Positions 52,843 through 61,892 of a DNA stretch of 64,000 nucleotides are shown piece after piece. The number at the start of each line of letters is the position of its first letter. Positions within the stretch are counted from its first letter, which is position 1. Both the position numbers and the translations under genes were made by a program. Source of the DNA: an uncultured Campylobacter sp. (GTDB lineage: Bacteria > Campylobacterota > Campylobacteria > Campylobacterales > Campylobacteraceae); the NCBI RefSeq assembly GCF_938039205.1, contig NZ_CALHVM010000056.1, positions 124,001 through 188,000 of the forward strand, written 5' to 3'. Below the pieces are notes generated by a model. It was not told the DNA's origin and ran no database searches. It saw nothing but the letters and a program-made list of their open reading frames with translations.

Positions 52843-53605
52843 CATTGAGTATTTAAAAGCGCCTGAATATAGCAAGGGTGCCGGAATCGGAGCGGGCTTT
52901 GCGGCTCTTGGCGATAGTCTCATGAAAATAGGGCAGATCGGCAAAGAGCGTCAAAAAATAGACGATGAGAATCAAAGATATCAAGAGGAAAAGCTTTTTA
53001 AAAACGATGAACTAAATTTTAGGAAAAATTCGCACGCCGAAGAGATGAAGTCTAAGGCCGATGAGCTAGCGTGGAATAAGGATAAATTCGGCAAAGAGCA
53101 GGAGTGGGATAAATACAAACTAAGTATGGATACTCTAAGGGCCGATAAGGATAGAGCCGTAGACTGGGCTAGAGCCAACGCGCAAGCGGGCTACTACGGC
53201 TCGCTAGCGCAGGAGCGCGTCGATAAGCTAAACCGCCAAAAACAAGAAGACGCGGCTAACGTAGCGGCGTATAGGCAGTTTTTCCCGAATGAAACAAAAG
53301 GCAAGAGCGACGCAGAAGTCTTGGCCATAGGAAACATCATGCAGCGTTTTAGCTCAAACAAGGCCGCTCCCGGCGATGAAAGCTGGGTGAAAGTCGATGC
53401 AGCCACATATAACGAGTATGCGCATCTTGGCGTAACAAAAAACTCCAAAGACGGCTATTATCTTAATAAAAATTTCGTAGACGAGCTAGCAAAAGAGTCC
53501 GATGCTAGGCGCGAAGCCAAAGGCGATCAATCCGGATATAAAGAGAGGAAAAGCGATCTAGAGAGGAAAAAGCCGTTTATTTTCGGTGATGACGGAGCAA
53601 TGTGA
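52832..53605 (+). CDS. Coiled-coil virion-region protein
   Basis: A 257-aa protein with an Ala/Gly start (SKGAGIGAGFAALGDSLMKI). Charged coiled coil fills residues about 35-160, and a globular C-terminal part includes SWVKVDAATYNEYAHLGV. Order before the large polyvalent protein suggests an ejection or internal virion protein. Its stop overlaps the next ATG (TGATG). Confidence 0.68.
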   Translation: MRFNIEYLKAPEYSKGAGIGAGFAALGDSLMKIGQIGKERQKIDDENQRYQEEKLFKNDELNFRKNSHAEEMKSKADELAWNKDKFGKEQEWDKYKLSMDTLRADKDRAVDWARANAQAGYYGSLAQERVDKLNRQKQEDAANVAAYRQFFPNETKGKSDAEVLAIGNIMQRFSSNKAAPGDESWVKVDAATYNEYAHLGVTKNSKDGYYLNKNFVDELAKESDARREAKGDQSGYKERKSDLERKKPFIFGDDGAM

Positions 53606-56600
53606 TGCCTGTTACTATACGCGAATATCTAGGCGACGAAAAAATAGCGCAGCTAGAGGGTATGGGGTTTTTGCCGAATTTGATCGCCGATATGGCTAAG
53701 CGTCAATATATGCAAGATAGGCAAGTCAAAAGAAACGAGCTAGCGGACTCTGGGCTAGACGGGAAGCTAGTTCAAGGCATAATGCGCGGCGACGTGAGCG
53801 AAGAAGAGGCGAGAAACGCGCAGAAATTTGAAGGCTTTGGAGCAAAAAAACACGGCTGGGGGCTTGGCGCGGCCAAAACAGTAGCCGGTATCGCAAACGC
53901 CGCCGAGCGCGTGAGCGATTTTGTAAATCCGTTTTACGAAGGGCAGCGCGACGAAAAAGGGAACTACGTCTATCAAAACGCCATAGAAAAAGGCTTGCGT
54001 CCTAAAATCAAAAACGCGGAGAAGCTACGAGACGACTACGAAAAGGCTACCGGCGAGACGTCGTGGGGTAGCCGTGTGGCTGAAATAGGCACGGAGATGG
54101 TCGCCGACCCGATAAATTTCATCGGAGGTATGGGGCTGCTTAGCAAAGGAAGCAAGCTGGCGCAGTTTGGCAAAAAGTCTCTATTTTTTGCGGGGACCGG
54201 CGCGGCAAGCGGCGGCGTGATGGCTCTAGGCGAGGGCAAAAACGACGAAGAGACGCTAAAAAACATGGGCTACGGAGCGGCAGGCGGTTTTGTTTTGGGG
54301 CATGCGATAGATCAAGGCATCCAAGGTATCGGCAAACTCATAGCAAAGCGTCGCGCGAGCAAGGCGGCAAACGAAGCGGACGCCATAGAGAGCGCCGAAA
54401 ATAGCGAGTTTATAGGCGGCGGCAACGAAGGCGGAGGCGGTACGGGCGCCGCGGCCGGCGAACTAAAAACAGCTCAGACGATGACCGCGCGAGAGTTTGC
54501 GACCGGCGAAGTGGGGCTGGACGAAGCTACGGCGGCAAAGGTCGTAAAAGAGGCTGCGCAAGGCAAAGAAAAAAGCGACTTTGTAGATGCTGATACTTAT
54601 GCGGATATAGTTAAATTTAAGGACTTTGAGAACCAAAGAGACTATGCTAAAGCATACGGCGAGCAAATAGAAGCGGCAAAGCAAAGCCTAGAGAGCGCGC
54701 GCGAACAATCGGCCGTAAGATACGCGGACACTCAAAGAGCTATCAACGAATATCAAAAACAAGGTATGTCTGCAAGCGCGACGAGGGAGTTAATCAACGC
54801 TAAATTTAAACCCAGCGCGGACGAGATAAACTACACTAGAGCTTATAATGGCGGAGCGGACGTAGATCCTAGACTTGCGGGGCAAGGGATATTTTACGCG
54901 ATTGAAAAAGATATCGCGGCGCAGGCCTATACTCCAGAAATTTACGCCGCAAGGCTAAAACAAAGAGGTTTTTCGGACGAGAGCGCGCAAGCTTTTACGC
55001 AAGCCTACACAAAAAAAGATATAAATATCGCCAAAGACTGGGCAAACGGCAAAGCGGCCGAAGTATATGAAAACAACATCCGCGCGCAAGTCGCAAGCGA
55101 AATCAAGGCCAAAAACGAGGCGGAAGGCGAGGGCTGGACGATGAGGGATGGCGGAGCGGCTAAGACGGACTATACAGTAAAAACAGATTTAGCCCCTAAT
55201 GTTAGGGATCTATCAAAAATAACGACCGATGAAATAAGCGCCGATTTGGAATACTTAGCCGGCAAACACCCTGAAATTTTCGATAAACCTTCCGATGTTT
55301 TTAGGCTAGTTAAGGATATAAAAGAAAATCCTACACATTTTTTTACAAACAATAGGCTTGATTATGCGTTGATAGTAAAAAGGCTTAAAAACAATAAAAT
55401 CGGCAAACTTGCTATAGATAAACAAAGCGGCGAAGTAAAACACGCTACCAAAGTAAAGGATAAGGATTTAAAAAGACTTGCAAAAGTGAGCGAAGAAAAA
55501 TCTGGGAATGCCGGTATTATCCAAACTTTCACCCGGCCAGGTAGCAAACTCGAAAATCAAGGTTTGGGCTACCAAGATAAATCCATTATATCCCAAAAAG
55601 GAAATTTAGTCAATGAAAAAGAAGCTAACGGACTACGAGATAGCGTTTCTAGTGTCGGCGATAATGCAAGCCGAGCAGGCGGACGACAAGCAGGCGATGA
55701 GCAAATACTACGCCAAGGCCGACGGGATACTACAAATGCTAGCCAGACAAAGCGGCCAGCCCAGAGCGATGAGCAAATGGAGCAACAATGGGCCGCTAAA
55801 GCAGATGGCGAGGCTGATGCCGCAGCTGCAACAAAGCAAATGGTGGAAAAACAAGGAAGCAGCGCTAGTGTCGGCGGCAGGTTAGCGGCAAACTCAAATG
55901 CTCATCTAGGTAGTGGCATAGTGGGTGGTGTGCTAAATTCAACCGATGAAGAGGGGAATTTTAGCCCTGAAAACTTCGCAAAGGGTTTTCTTTACGGAAT
56001 GCTTGGCTCAAAGGGTGCAAGTATAGCATTTAGGAAGATGACACCAAAGCTATATAATAAAATTTTAGGCGCAGCAGATAAGCTTCCAAATATGGCAAAT
56101 CATAATCCTCAGCTTCTTGGCAAGCTATATAAAGACGGTAAAGACGTGAGCCTAAACTCCTTTGCCGGAGAGAAGGCAATCACCGCAAACGTCGGCAAAC
56201 TAGATCAGGCTAAAGCGATGCTAGAAAAGGGCGCGGACGAGGTAGAAATTTGGCAAAAGACGGGGTGGTTTAAGGACAAAGACGGGGCGTGGAAATTTGA
56301 GATAGGAGACGGCAATGCAAAGCTAAATCCGGGGTTTCAAAGCGGAGGAAGGCTAGGCGAGCTACTAGATCACGAGGAGCTGTTTAAGGCATATCCCGAA
56401 CTAAAGGACGTTAGGGTCGTAAAAATAGGGGACGAAACGCCGGGCGGCGCGGCTCTTAGCGTAAAAGACGCGGCGCAAAGAGAAAAGCGCGGGATATATA
56501 ACGTAACTTACAACAACAAGACGGCCACTTTAGTCAGACAAGACTTGCAAAAGATAGATGATGCCCTGATTCTTGGAAAAGGCTCAAATAAAAAAGGCGG

Positions 56601-59328
56601 CGCCGTCCATATCAAAAGGCATTTAGACCCTGGTGCCCAAGGTGCGATAACGCAAGACGAGTTTTTAAGCGTCGGTAAAAACATAAGAGAGTATTTGCAA
56701 AAATATAAAGAACCTTTTATTGACGAAAGCGGCGGAAGAATTTATGAATGGGCCGACGGAAACGGGGTAAAATTTAGAGTAGTGGTATACGAAAAAGCGG
56801 ACGGGATCTCCGCATCCCATCCAAATTCCATTATATCCTTCTACTCTAATAGAAACCTTAAAAAGCCTATGGAGTTTCGCAACCCGCAAGTCAAATATGA
56901 CGTAAATTTGAAAGAGTGGCACAAAGGCAGCTCTGCTATCACTAAAAACGCCGACGGAAGCCCGAAAGTGTTTTATCACGGAAGCAACGAGGGTGGGCTC
57001 AATATTTTCAAAAGGCAGCCTGAAGGCAGCGGCTACGGTTTTTGGTTTACCGCAAGTCAAAAGCAGGCGAACGAATATGCAAGCGCCGAGCTGATACCCG
57101 GGTATTTAAAAATCACAAAACCTTTTGAAATAGAAAAAATAAATGATTACGATACGTTAAAAAATATTTTCGGGCTAAGCGAAAAGGGTTTTAAGGAGTT
57201 CCAAACCGAACGTCAAATTTGGCGAAAGGCTATGGAAAAACTAAAAGTGCGCGGGTTTAGGATAGCCGATAAAGATCATTTGGGATTTATGCTTTACGAT
57301 AAAAACGGCGAGTATGTTCAAACACCTAATCAAATGTTAGTTCACGACGTGCATACGCTAAGGGACGCTGGCAATGACGAGTTGGCACATTTTATTTACG
57401 ATAAATATTACGACAGGTATGTTACGGGCGAAGTAGACGTTTTAGCCGCCGTACTAAACAAAAACGACTACGACGTAGGCAAGAATTTTTTACGAAATAA
57501 GCTAAAAAAGGCAGGCTACGACGGTATAAAAATCGACGATAACGTAATCGTCGTCTTTGATAGCGCTCAAATCAAGCACGTAAAAAACGACGGGAACTTT
57601 AGCGATAGCCCGAATATTTACAAATCAGGAGCGGAAGGGTATTATGATCCGGCGCGTAACGAAATAGGGCTAAGCGATCTTGGCGACAAATCAACGCTCA
57701 TACACGAAGTGCAACACGCTATACAAGAGATAGAAGACTTTGCCAGGGGCGGAGATTTTAATACCGTATGGAATGTCGCGGCCAAAAATATCGAGAAAAG
57801 ATATGAAAGCGAGATAGCCAGGCTAGAAAAAATAAGCAATGACGCATGGGAAAAATACGCTCCGCTACAAAAAGAATACATAAAGCTTTTTGACGGCGGA
57901 CTAAAAGATACCCCTGAAGCGCAAAGATTGCTAAAACAAATGCGCGCGTTTAGCGATGAAGGATATAGGGCAGACCACGAAATAAGAGAGTTAAGGGAAG
58001 CCGCAAACGCAGAGCAAAACGCAATAACCGAAGAGACTTTGCAAGAAAATTATCGAAAAATACACGGAGAAGCAGAAGCTAGAAACGTGCAAAATAGGCT
58101 AAATTTAGACGGCAAAGCCCATCCGCACGAAACTTTTGACGTGAACCCAAACGAAACGATCGTGAGCAAAGAGGACGGTATAAATTTAAGTAAAGAACTC
58201 GAGAAAAAGTATATCCTAAAAGACGGAAGTATCAATGAGACGGCCATAAGAAAAGAAGCCGAGCCGTTCATAGAAAAAGAGTATAGCCTAGAAAATTTTA
58301 AGGCCGAGTTTCCAAACGGCAAGGTAGATACGCCGATAGGGGAAGTTAGTATTGAAAGTCGCCAATTTAATAAACTTAAATTTAAAGGGCGAGAGAATTT
58401 CTTGGGGCTAATAAAACCAACTCTTGAAAGACCCGCGTTTGTGGTGGATTTTGAAGATACTACGTTTTTCTTTAAGCCTTTTAGAGATAAAGACGGCGTC
58501 GTTAAATTTGCTTCCGTGATCAAGGAAAGAGACGGGGGATTAGACGTAGTTTCTAACTATCCGATGAAAAATAGAAAATTTGAGCTGATAACGAGAGAAG
58601 GTAAAGTAAGATACGTCCAAGGCTCTGCGGCTAAAAGCCCAATAGAACACTCCTTGGACGGTAAGGGTATTATACAGCAAAACGAAGAAAAAGTCTATCA
58701 TGGCCGCAAGATAGAAGAGATAAAGCGAGAGCATCCAAACGTAGAGCGTGAGCTGGACGAGAGTATAGCGGCAATGAGAAGAGAGAGCTTTAACGACTCA
58801 AATTTTAAAGCCGGGTTGATAAGTAAATTTGATACGAAAGAGATAACAACCCAAGAGCTCGGCAAAAGCGTAAATCTAAGCGATAAACAGCTAGCCGTCT
58901 TAAAAAACGATATCAAAAACGCAGACTTTAAAGTAATTAGCGATAGTAAAATTTACTTTGACAAGACCAGCAAAGACGGGGATAAAAAGAGATTTTTCGT
59001 CGATATCGCGCAGGATGGAAGCCTAAGAATAGACGCATACGCAAAATCGCAGATAGATAACATCCCCGTAAAGCAAAGCGCGCTGGAGGAGCTAGCAGGC
59101 ACGGGCGACGCGGCAAGGCTTAAAAATATGAGTTTTGAGGTAAAAGCGGCGTATCGCAACGAGCTAGACCCTATCAAAAAAGAGGCGATACTAAAGACTG
59201 CGGAGCTAAATAAGTTAAAAAAGGCGGCTCAGAGCGGAGACAAAGCGGCCGTGGCTAAATTTGAAGAGTTTAAGGCTAAAAATTTAGACGAGGACGGAAA
59301 TATCAAAGACGGGCTAAGCCTGTGCTAA
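53605..59328 (+). CDS. Giant phage polyvalent protein with nuclease-like, ADP-ribosyltransferase and HExxH domains
   Basis: A 1907-aa protein likely packaged and injected with phage DNA. Visible parts are: helical/hydrophobic front (1-240); a possible Barnase/EndoU/RelE-like nuclease domain (about 530-660); a low-complexity stretch (about 670-760) that overlies another reading frame; LPD-like TGWFKDKDGAWKFEIGDG (about 885). A second nuclease-like domain (KKGGAVHIKRHLD, about 1000-1095), an ART-PolyVal domain (VFYHGSNEGG, GFWFTAS, about 1120-1310) and HEVQHAIQ (HExxH, about 1367) follow. A third PBECR-like region (about 1560-1665) and tail complete it. ATG 53605 is used instead of GTG 53602. 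Confidence 0.8.
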   Translation: MPVTIREYLGDEKIAQLEGMGFLPNLIADMAKRQYMQDRQVKRNELADSGLDGKLVQGIMRGDVSEEEARNAQKFEGFGAKKHGWGLGAAKTVAGIANAAERVSDFVNPFYEGQRDEKGNYVYQNAIEKGLRPKIKNAEKLRDDYEKATGETSWGSRVAEIGTEMVADPINFIGGMGLLSKGSKLAQFGKKSLFFAGTGAASGGVMALGEGKNDEETLKNMGYGAAGGFVLGHAIDQGIQGIGKLIAKRRASKAANEADAIESAENSEFIGGGNEGGGGTGAAAGELKTAQTMTAREFATGEVGLDEATAAKVVKEAAQGKEKSDFVDADTYADIVKFKDFENQRDYAKAYGEQIEAAKQSLESAREQSAVRYADTQRAINEYQKQGMSASATRELINAKFKPSADEINYTRAYNGGADVDPRLAGQGIFYAIEKDIAAQAYTPEIYAARLKQRGFSDESAQAFTQAYTKKDINIAKDWANGKAAEVYENNIRAQVASEIKAKNEAEGEGWTMRDGGAAKTDYTVKTDLAPNVRDLSKITTDEISADLEYLAGKHPEIFDKPSDVFRLVKDIKENPTHFFTNNRLDYALIVKRLKNNKIGKLAIDKQSGEVKHATKVKDKDLKRLAKVSEEKSGNAGIIQTFTRPGSKLENQGLGYQDKSIISQKGNLVNEKEANGLRDSVSSVGDNASRAGGRQAGDEQILRQGRRDTTNASQTKRPAQSDEQMEQQWAAKADGEADAAAATKQMVEKQGSSASVGGRLAANSNAHLGSGIVGGVLNSTDEEGNFSPENFAKGFLYGMLGSKGASIAFRKMTPKLYNKILGAADKLPNMANHNPQLLGKLYKDGKDVSLNSFAGEKAITANVGKLDQAKAMLEKGADEVEIWQKTGWFKDKDGAWKFEIGDGNAKLNPGFQSGGRLGELLDHEELFKAYPELKDVRVVKIGDETPGGAALSVKDAAQREKRGIYNVTYNNKTATLVRQDLQKIDDALILGKGSNKKGGAVHIKRHLDPGAQGAITQDEFLSVGKNIREYLQKYKEPFIDESGGRIYEWADGNGVKFRVVVYEKADGISASHPNSIISFYSNRNLKKPMEFRNPQVKYDVNLKEWHKGSSAITKNADGSPKVFYHGSNEGGLNIFKRQPEGSGYGFWFTASQKQANEYASAELIPGYLKITKPFEIEKINDYDTLKNIFGLSEKGFKEFQTERQIWRKAMEKLKVRGFRIADKDHLGFMLYDKNGEYVQTPNQMLVHDVHTLRDAGNDELAHFIYDKYYDRYVTGEVDVLAAVLNKNDYDVGKNFLRNKLKKAGYDGIKIDDNVIVVFDSAQIKHVKNDGNFSDSPNIYKSGAEGYYDPARNEIGLSDLGDKSTLIHEVQHAIQEIEDFARGGDFNTVWNVAAKNIEKRYESEIARLEKISNDAWEKYAPLQKEYIKLFDGGLKDTPEAQRLLKQMRAFSDEGYRADHEIRELREAANAEQNAITEETLQENYRKIHGEAEARNVQNRLNLDGKAHPHETFDVNPNETIVSKEDGINLSKELEKKYILKDGSINETAIRKEAEPFIEKEYSLENFKAEFPNGKVDTPIGEVSIESRQFNKLKFKGRENFLGLIKPTLERPAFVVDFEDTTFFFKPFRDKDGVVKFASVIKERDGGLDVVSNYPMKNRKFELITREGKVRYVQGSAAKSPIEHSLDGKGIIQQNEEKVYHGRKIEEIKREHPNVERELDESIAAMRRESFNDSNFKAGLISKFDTKEITTQELGKSVNLSDKQLAVLKNDIKNADFKVISDSKIYFDKTSKDGDKKRFFVDIAQDGSLRIDAYAKSQIDNIPVKQSALEELAGTGDAARLKNMSFEVKAAYRNELDPIKKEAILKTAELNKLKKAAQSGDKAAVAKFEEFKAKNLDEDGNIKDGLSLC
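55613..55885 (+). CDS. Candidate 90-aa protein in an alternative frame of the polyvalent gene
   Basis: A 90-aa frame, +1 relative to the large ORF. It starts ATG after AAAAAGGA at 10 nt. The sequence is ordinary helical protein (KLTDYEIAFLVSAIMQAEQ, KYYAKADGILQMLARQ, KWWKNKEAALVSAAG) with typical local codons (CTA, ATA, AGA). The large frame here is Ala/Gly/Gln/Arg-rich with rare CGA/CGG codons. Expression is not shown by sequence alone. Confidence 0.5.
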   Translation: MKKKLTDYEIAFLVSAIMQAEQADDKQAMSKYYAKADGILQMLARQSGQPRAMSKWSNNGPLKQMARLMPQLQQSKWWKNKEAALVSAAG

Positions 59329-59566
59329 GCTCGTCTGCAAAGTAAAAGGGTCCCCGCCGTAAGGCGTCTCAAGCGTAGCGACGGTAGCGACCAAAGGTAA
59401 GCTAAGGCTTCAGTGCGGGTGCAGGGCGCCAAGCCTTGCCCGCAAAGACGGGCTTTGCTCGTCTGCAAAGTAAAAGGGTCCCCGCCGTAAGGTAGGGCTT
59501 CAGTGCGGGTGCAGGGCGCCAAGCCTTGCCCGCAAAGACGGGCTTTGCTCGTCTGCGGAGTAAAAA
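59329..59566 (+). repeat. Tandem leader cassettes 3 and 4
   Basis: Two cassette units lie head to tail. Each starts CTCGTCTGCAAAGTAAAAGG and holds the segment GGCTTCAGTGCGGGTGCAGG (59406 and 59496, 61 nt identical, 90 nt apart). Each ends with GCCCG-CAAAGA-CGGGC. The first unit has an additional GCGTCTCAAGCG...AAGCTA insert of about 38 nt. The last end is CTGCGGAGTAAAAA, giving Shine-Dalgarno for ATG 59567. Confidence 0.85.
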
Positions 59567-61855
59567 ATGAGTAATGAAAAATGTCCATTAAAACAAATCC
59601 AAGAAAGATCGGGAAAGCTACTTGATCGCTGGGCGCTGAAAGTCGATAGCGCATTTGAAAAGGCGAGCGAGGGATTAGACAAGGCCGCAAAGTGGGCTGA
59701 TGAAAATATCCCGTTTGCCGGCAAGCTGCTAGACGTGCGCGATCACGCCAAAGAGATCGACGAGCTACTAGGCGAGTATCACAGAACGACCGCGGCGATA
59801 TATACGCAAGCAGGGCAGTTTAAAGAGTATCTAGGCAAGCTAAGCCTAGGCAACAGAAAAGCGATGTTTAAGGCGCTAGACGGCGAGATGGATCCTGGCG
59901 AGCTACCGGAGTACGTCAGGCCGCTATACGAAAAAGTGCGTAAGACTATAGACGACGGAGCGCAGGCCCTGGTGGATGCTGGTGCGCTAGAGTCAAAAAA
60001 CGTCATCAAAGACTACGTCAAACACTACTACAAAAAACACCTAGACGAAGCCAAAGAAAATAGCCGTATCGCAAAGGCGCTCAGGCAGAGCAAGTTTTTT
60101 GCTAGAAAGCAGATGAGCTGGGAGCAAAAGCAACTGCGCGAGATAGAGGACGATGCAGCCTTTGCGGTCACAAATACGATCCTAGAGCAAAAAAAGCAGC
60201 TGCTTAAAGCCCAAACCCTAAAGCTTTTTGCGGATAAATTTGCCAAAGACGCGCCGCCTGAGGGGGCCGAGGGGCTAAAATGGGTAAGGATAAGCGACGA
60301 AAGCGCGGGCGGCGGGATAAAGAAATACGGCGCGCTAGCGGGCAAATACGTCCCCGAGGACGTCGCAAACGCTCTAGCGGAAGCTGAGATGCTAGGGCGC
60401 GAGATGGCGAAATTTAACGGATCATACTACAAGCTAATCGATCATATCAAAGTAAACGTGACGGTTAAAAATCCTTTTACGCACCTTTATAACTTCGGCT
60501 CAAATATGGCGCTGGCGTTTTTGCACGGGGACTTTAACGAGGCGGTAAAGACTACGGCCGCATGGGTAAGCGGGAGTCGGCAGTTTAAAAAATGGGAAAA
60601 TTTAGCCAACTCGCTAGGGCTTGATAGCCACCTAAGCGACCTCGAGGGGCTGGTGCGGCCGCTACAAAGGGGCACCGGCGGCAATATCCTAACAAAGGCG
60701 CTAAAAAACGCATATATGGCCGAGGGTAGCTATCTGGGCGACAAGGCTAGATATCTATACTCGATGGAGGATAAGGTATTTAAGATCGCGAGGTTTAAGA
60801 AGAATTTAGAGCTGATCGCTAAAGACAAGGGTTTTGACGTAAACGACTTTAGCAAATTTAGCGCGGACGAGCTAAAGGCGGCGATGAAGGACGCGCAATA
60901 CTCGTACGTGGACTACTCAACTCACTTTAACGGCACGCTAAAACTGCTGGATAAAAGCGGAGTGCAGCCGTTTCTCCACTATGCCGTAAAATCGACTCCG
61001 ATGGTCGTAAAGGCTGCGCTAAAGCGTCCGGATAGATTTTTGATGATGCAAGCCGTGCTAGCCTACGGCGGAGGCAGCGCATGGCTGGGGGCGGATAATG
61101 AAAACGACAATCTAGCAAAGCCTGAGTGGGCCGAAAGCGGCGCGCTACCAAACCTGGTGGGCGTAAAAAGTTGGATGAGGGTGGGGAATACGGACTGGTA
61201 TTTCAACTCCGGGCGCTTGGTGCCGGGCTTTAGGTTTGACGGATTTGACAAGCTAGAGTTTAACGGAGGCTTCGTCGGCGGCGCCATAAACATAGCAAGC
61301 GGCAAAAGTACGCTAGGATATAAGATAGAGGGCGAAGAGGACTCGGCCACCGAGAAACTAACCAAAAGAATGCTCGAGCTAACCAAAAGCTATTTCCCGC
61401 CGATCTCTCCGCTAGGCCGCTACGGGCAGCAGCTGGGCGCGCAAGCTACGGCTGACGTCACGGGGCTAGACGTAGCGCCTAAAGACTACAACAAAGACGA
61501 TCTAGGATACGGCGGTATAATGGCAAGGGGCGTGGGCGTGAGGCGTTTCGACAAGAAAAAAGAGTATGGCAAGGAGCTAAAAAAGGCTCGCAAGGAGTAC
61601 GAGCAGTTCGTGCCGGTCAAAGTGCCCGACTCCAAAGATAAGGAAAAGGTAGAAAAAGCCAAAGCCCATAACGAAAAGATCGCAAAGCTAAGCGTGCAAG
61701 ATCTGCGCGAGGCTAAGGCTAGGGCGGAAGCTAAATTTAAGCGTATAAAAGACGCCGCGACCGCAGACGGCGTGAAGCTAGATATCGAGCTGCTAAAGCA
61801 AGGCAAGCAGGGCGGCGGGGCTTTTGGAGGCTTTAAATTTAAGTTTGGGGAGTGA
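59567..61855 (+). CDS. Large virion protein, LPD38-like polyvalent partner
   Basis: A 762-aa protein. The helical N-terminal half includes LDRWALKVDSAFEKASEGLD. The middle holds NPFTHLYNFGSNMALAFLHG (near 305) and IARFKKNLELIAKDKG. The C-terminal part has GVQPFLHYAVKSTPMVVKAA, GRYGQQLGA, and a charged coiled coil, as in the large polyvalent-protein associated domain 38. It follows the giant protein; both probably enter the host with DNA. Domain naming is by memory of the pattern. Confidence 0.65.
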   Translation: MSNEKCPLKQIQERSGKLLDRWALKVDSAFEKASEGLDKAAKWADENIPFAGKLLDVRDHAKEIDELLGEYHRTTAAIYTQAGQFKEYLGKLSLGNRKAMFKALDGEMDPGELPEYVRPLYEKVRKTIDDGAQALVDAGALESKNVIKDYVKHYYKKHLDEAKENSRIAKALRQSKFFARKQMSWEQKQLREIEDDAAFAVTNTILEQKKQLLKAQTLKLFADKFAKDAPPEGAEGLKWVRISDESAGGGIKKYGALAGKYVPEDVANALAEAEMLGREMAKFNGSYYKLIDHIKVNVTVKNPFTHLYNFGSNMALAFLHGDFNEAVKTTAAWVSGSRQFKKWENLANSLGLDSHLSDLEGLVRPLQRGTGGNILTKALKNAYMAEGSYLGDKARYLYSMEDKVFKIARFKKNLELIAKDKGFDVNDFSKFSADELKAAMKDAQYSYVDYSTHFNGTLKLLDKSGVQPFLHYAVKSTPMVVKAALKRPDRFLMMQAVLAYGGGSAWLGADNENDNLAKPEWAESGALPNLVGVKSWMRVGNTDWYFNSGRLVPGFRFDGFDKLEFNGGFVGGAINIASGKSTLGYKIEGEEDSATEKLTKRMLELTKSYFPPISPLGRYGQQLGAQATADVTGLDVAPKDYNKDDLGYGGIMARGVGVRRFDKKKEYGKELKKARKEYEQFVPVKVPDSKDKEKVEKAKAHNEKIAKLSVQDLREAKARAEAKFKRIKDAATADGVKLDIELLKQGKQGGGAFGGFKFKFGE

Positions 61856-61892
61856 TCGATTTTCTTTACTTTTTTAGAAATTTGAGCTATAA

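Noticed and set aside
47573..59566. Leader repeats as a CRISPR array or transposon
   Set aside because: The units are dispersed or tandem without regular spacers, and no cas or transposase gene and no terminal inverted repeats were seen.
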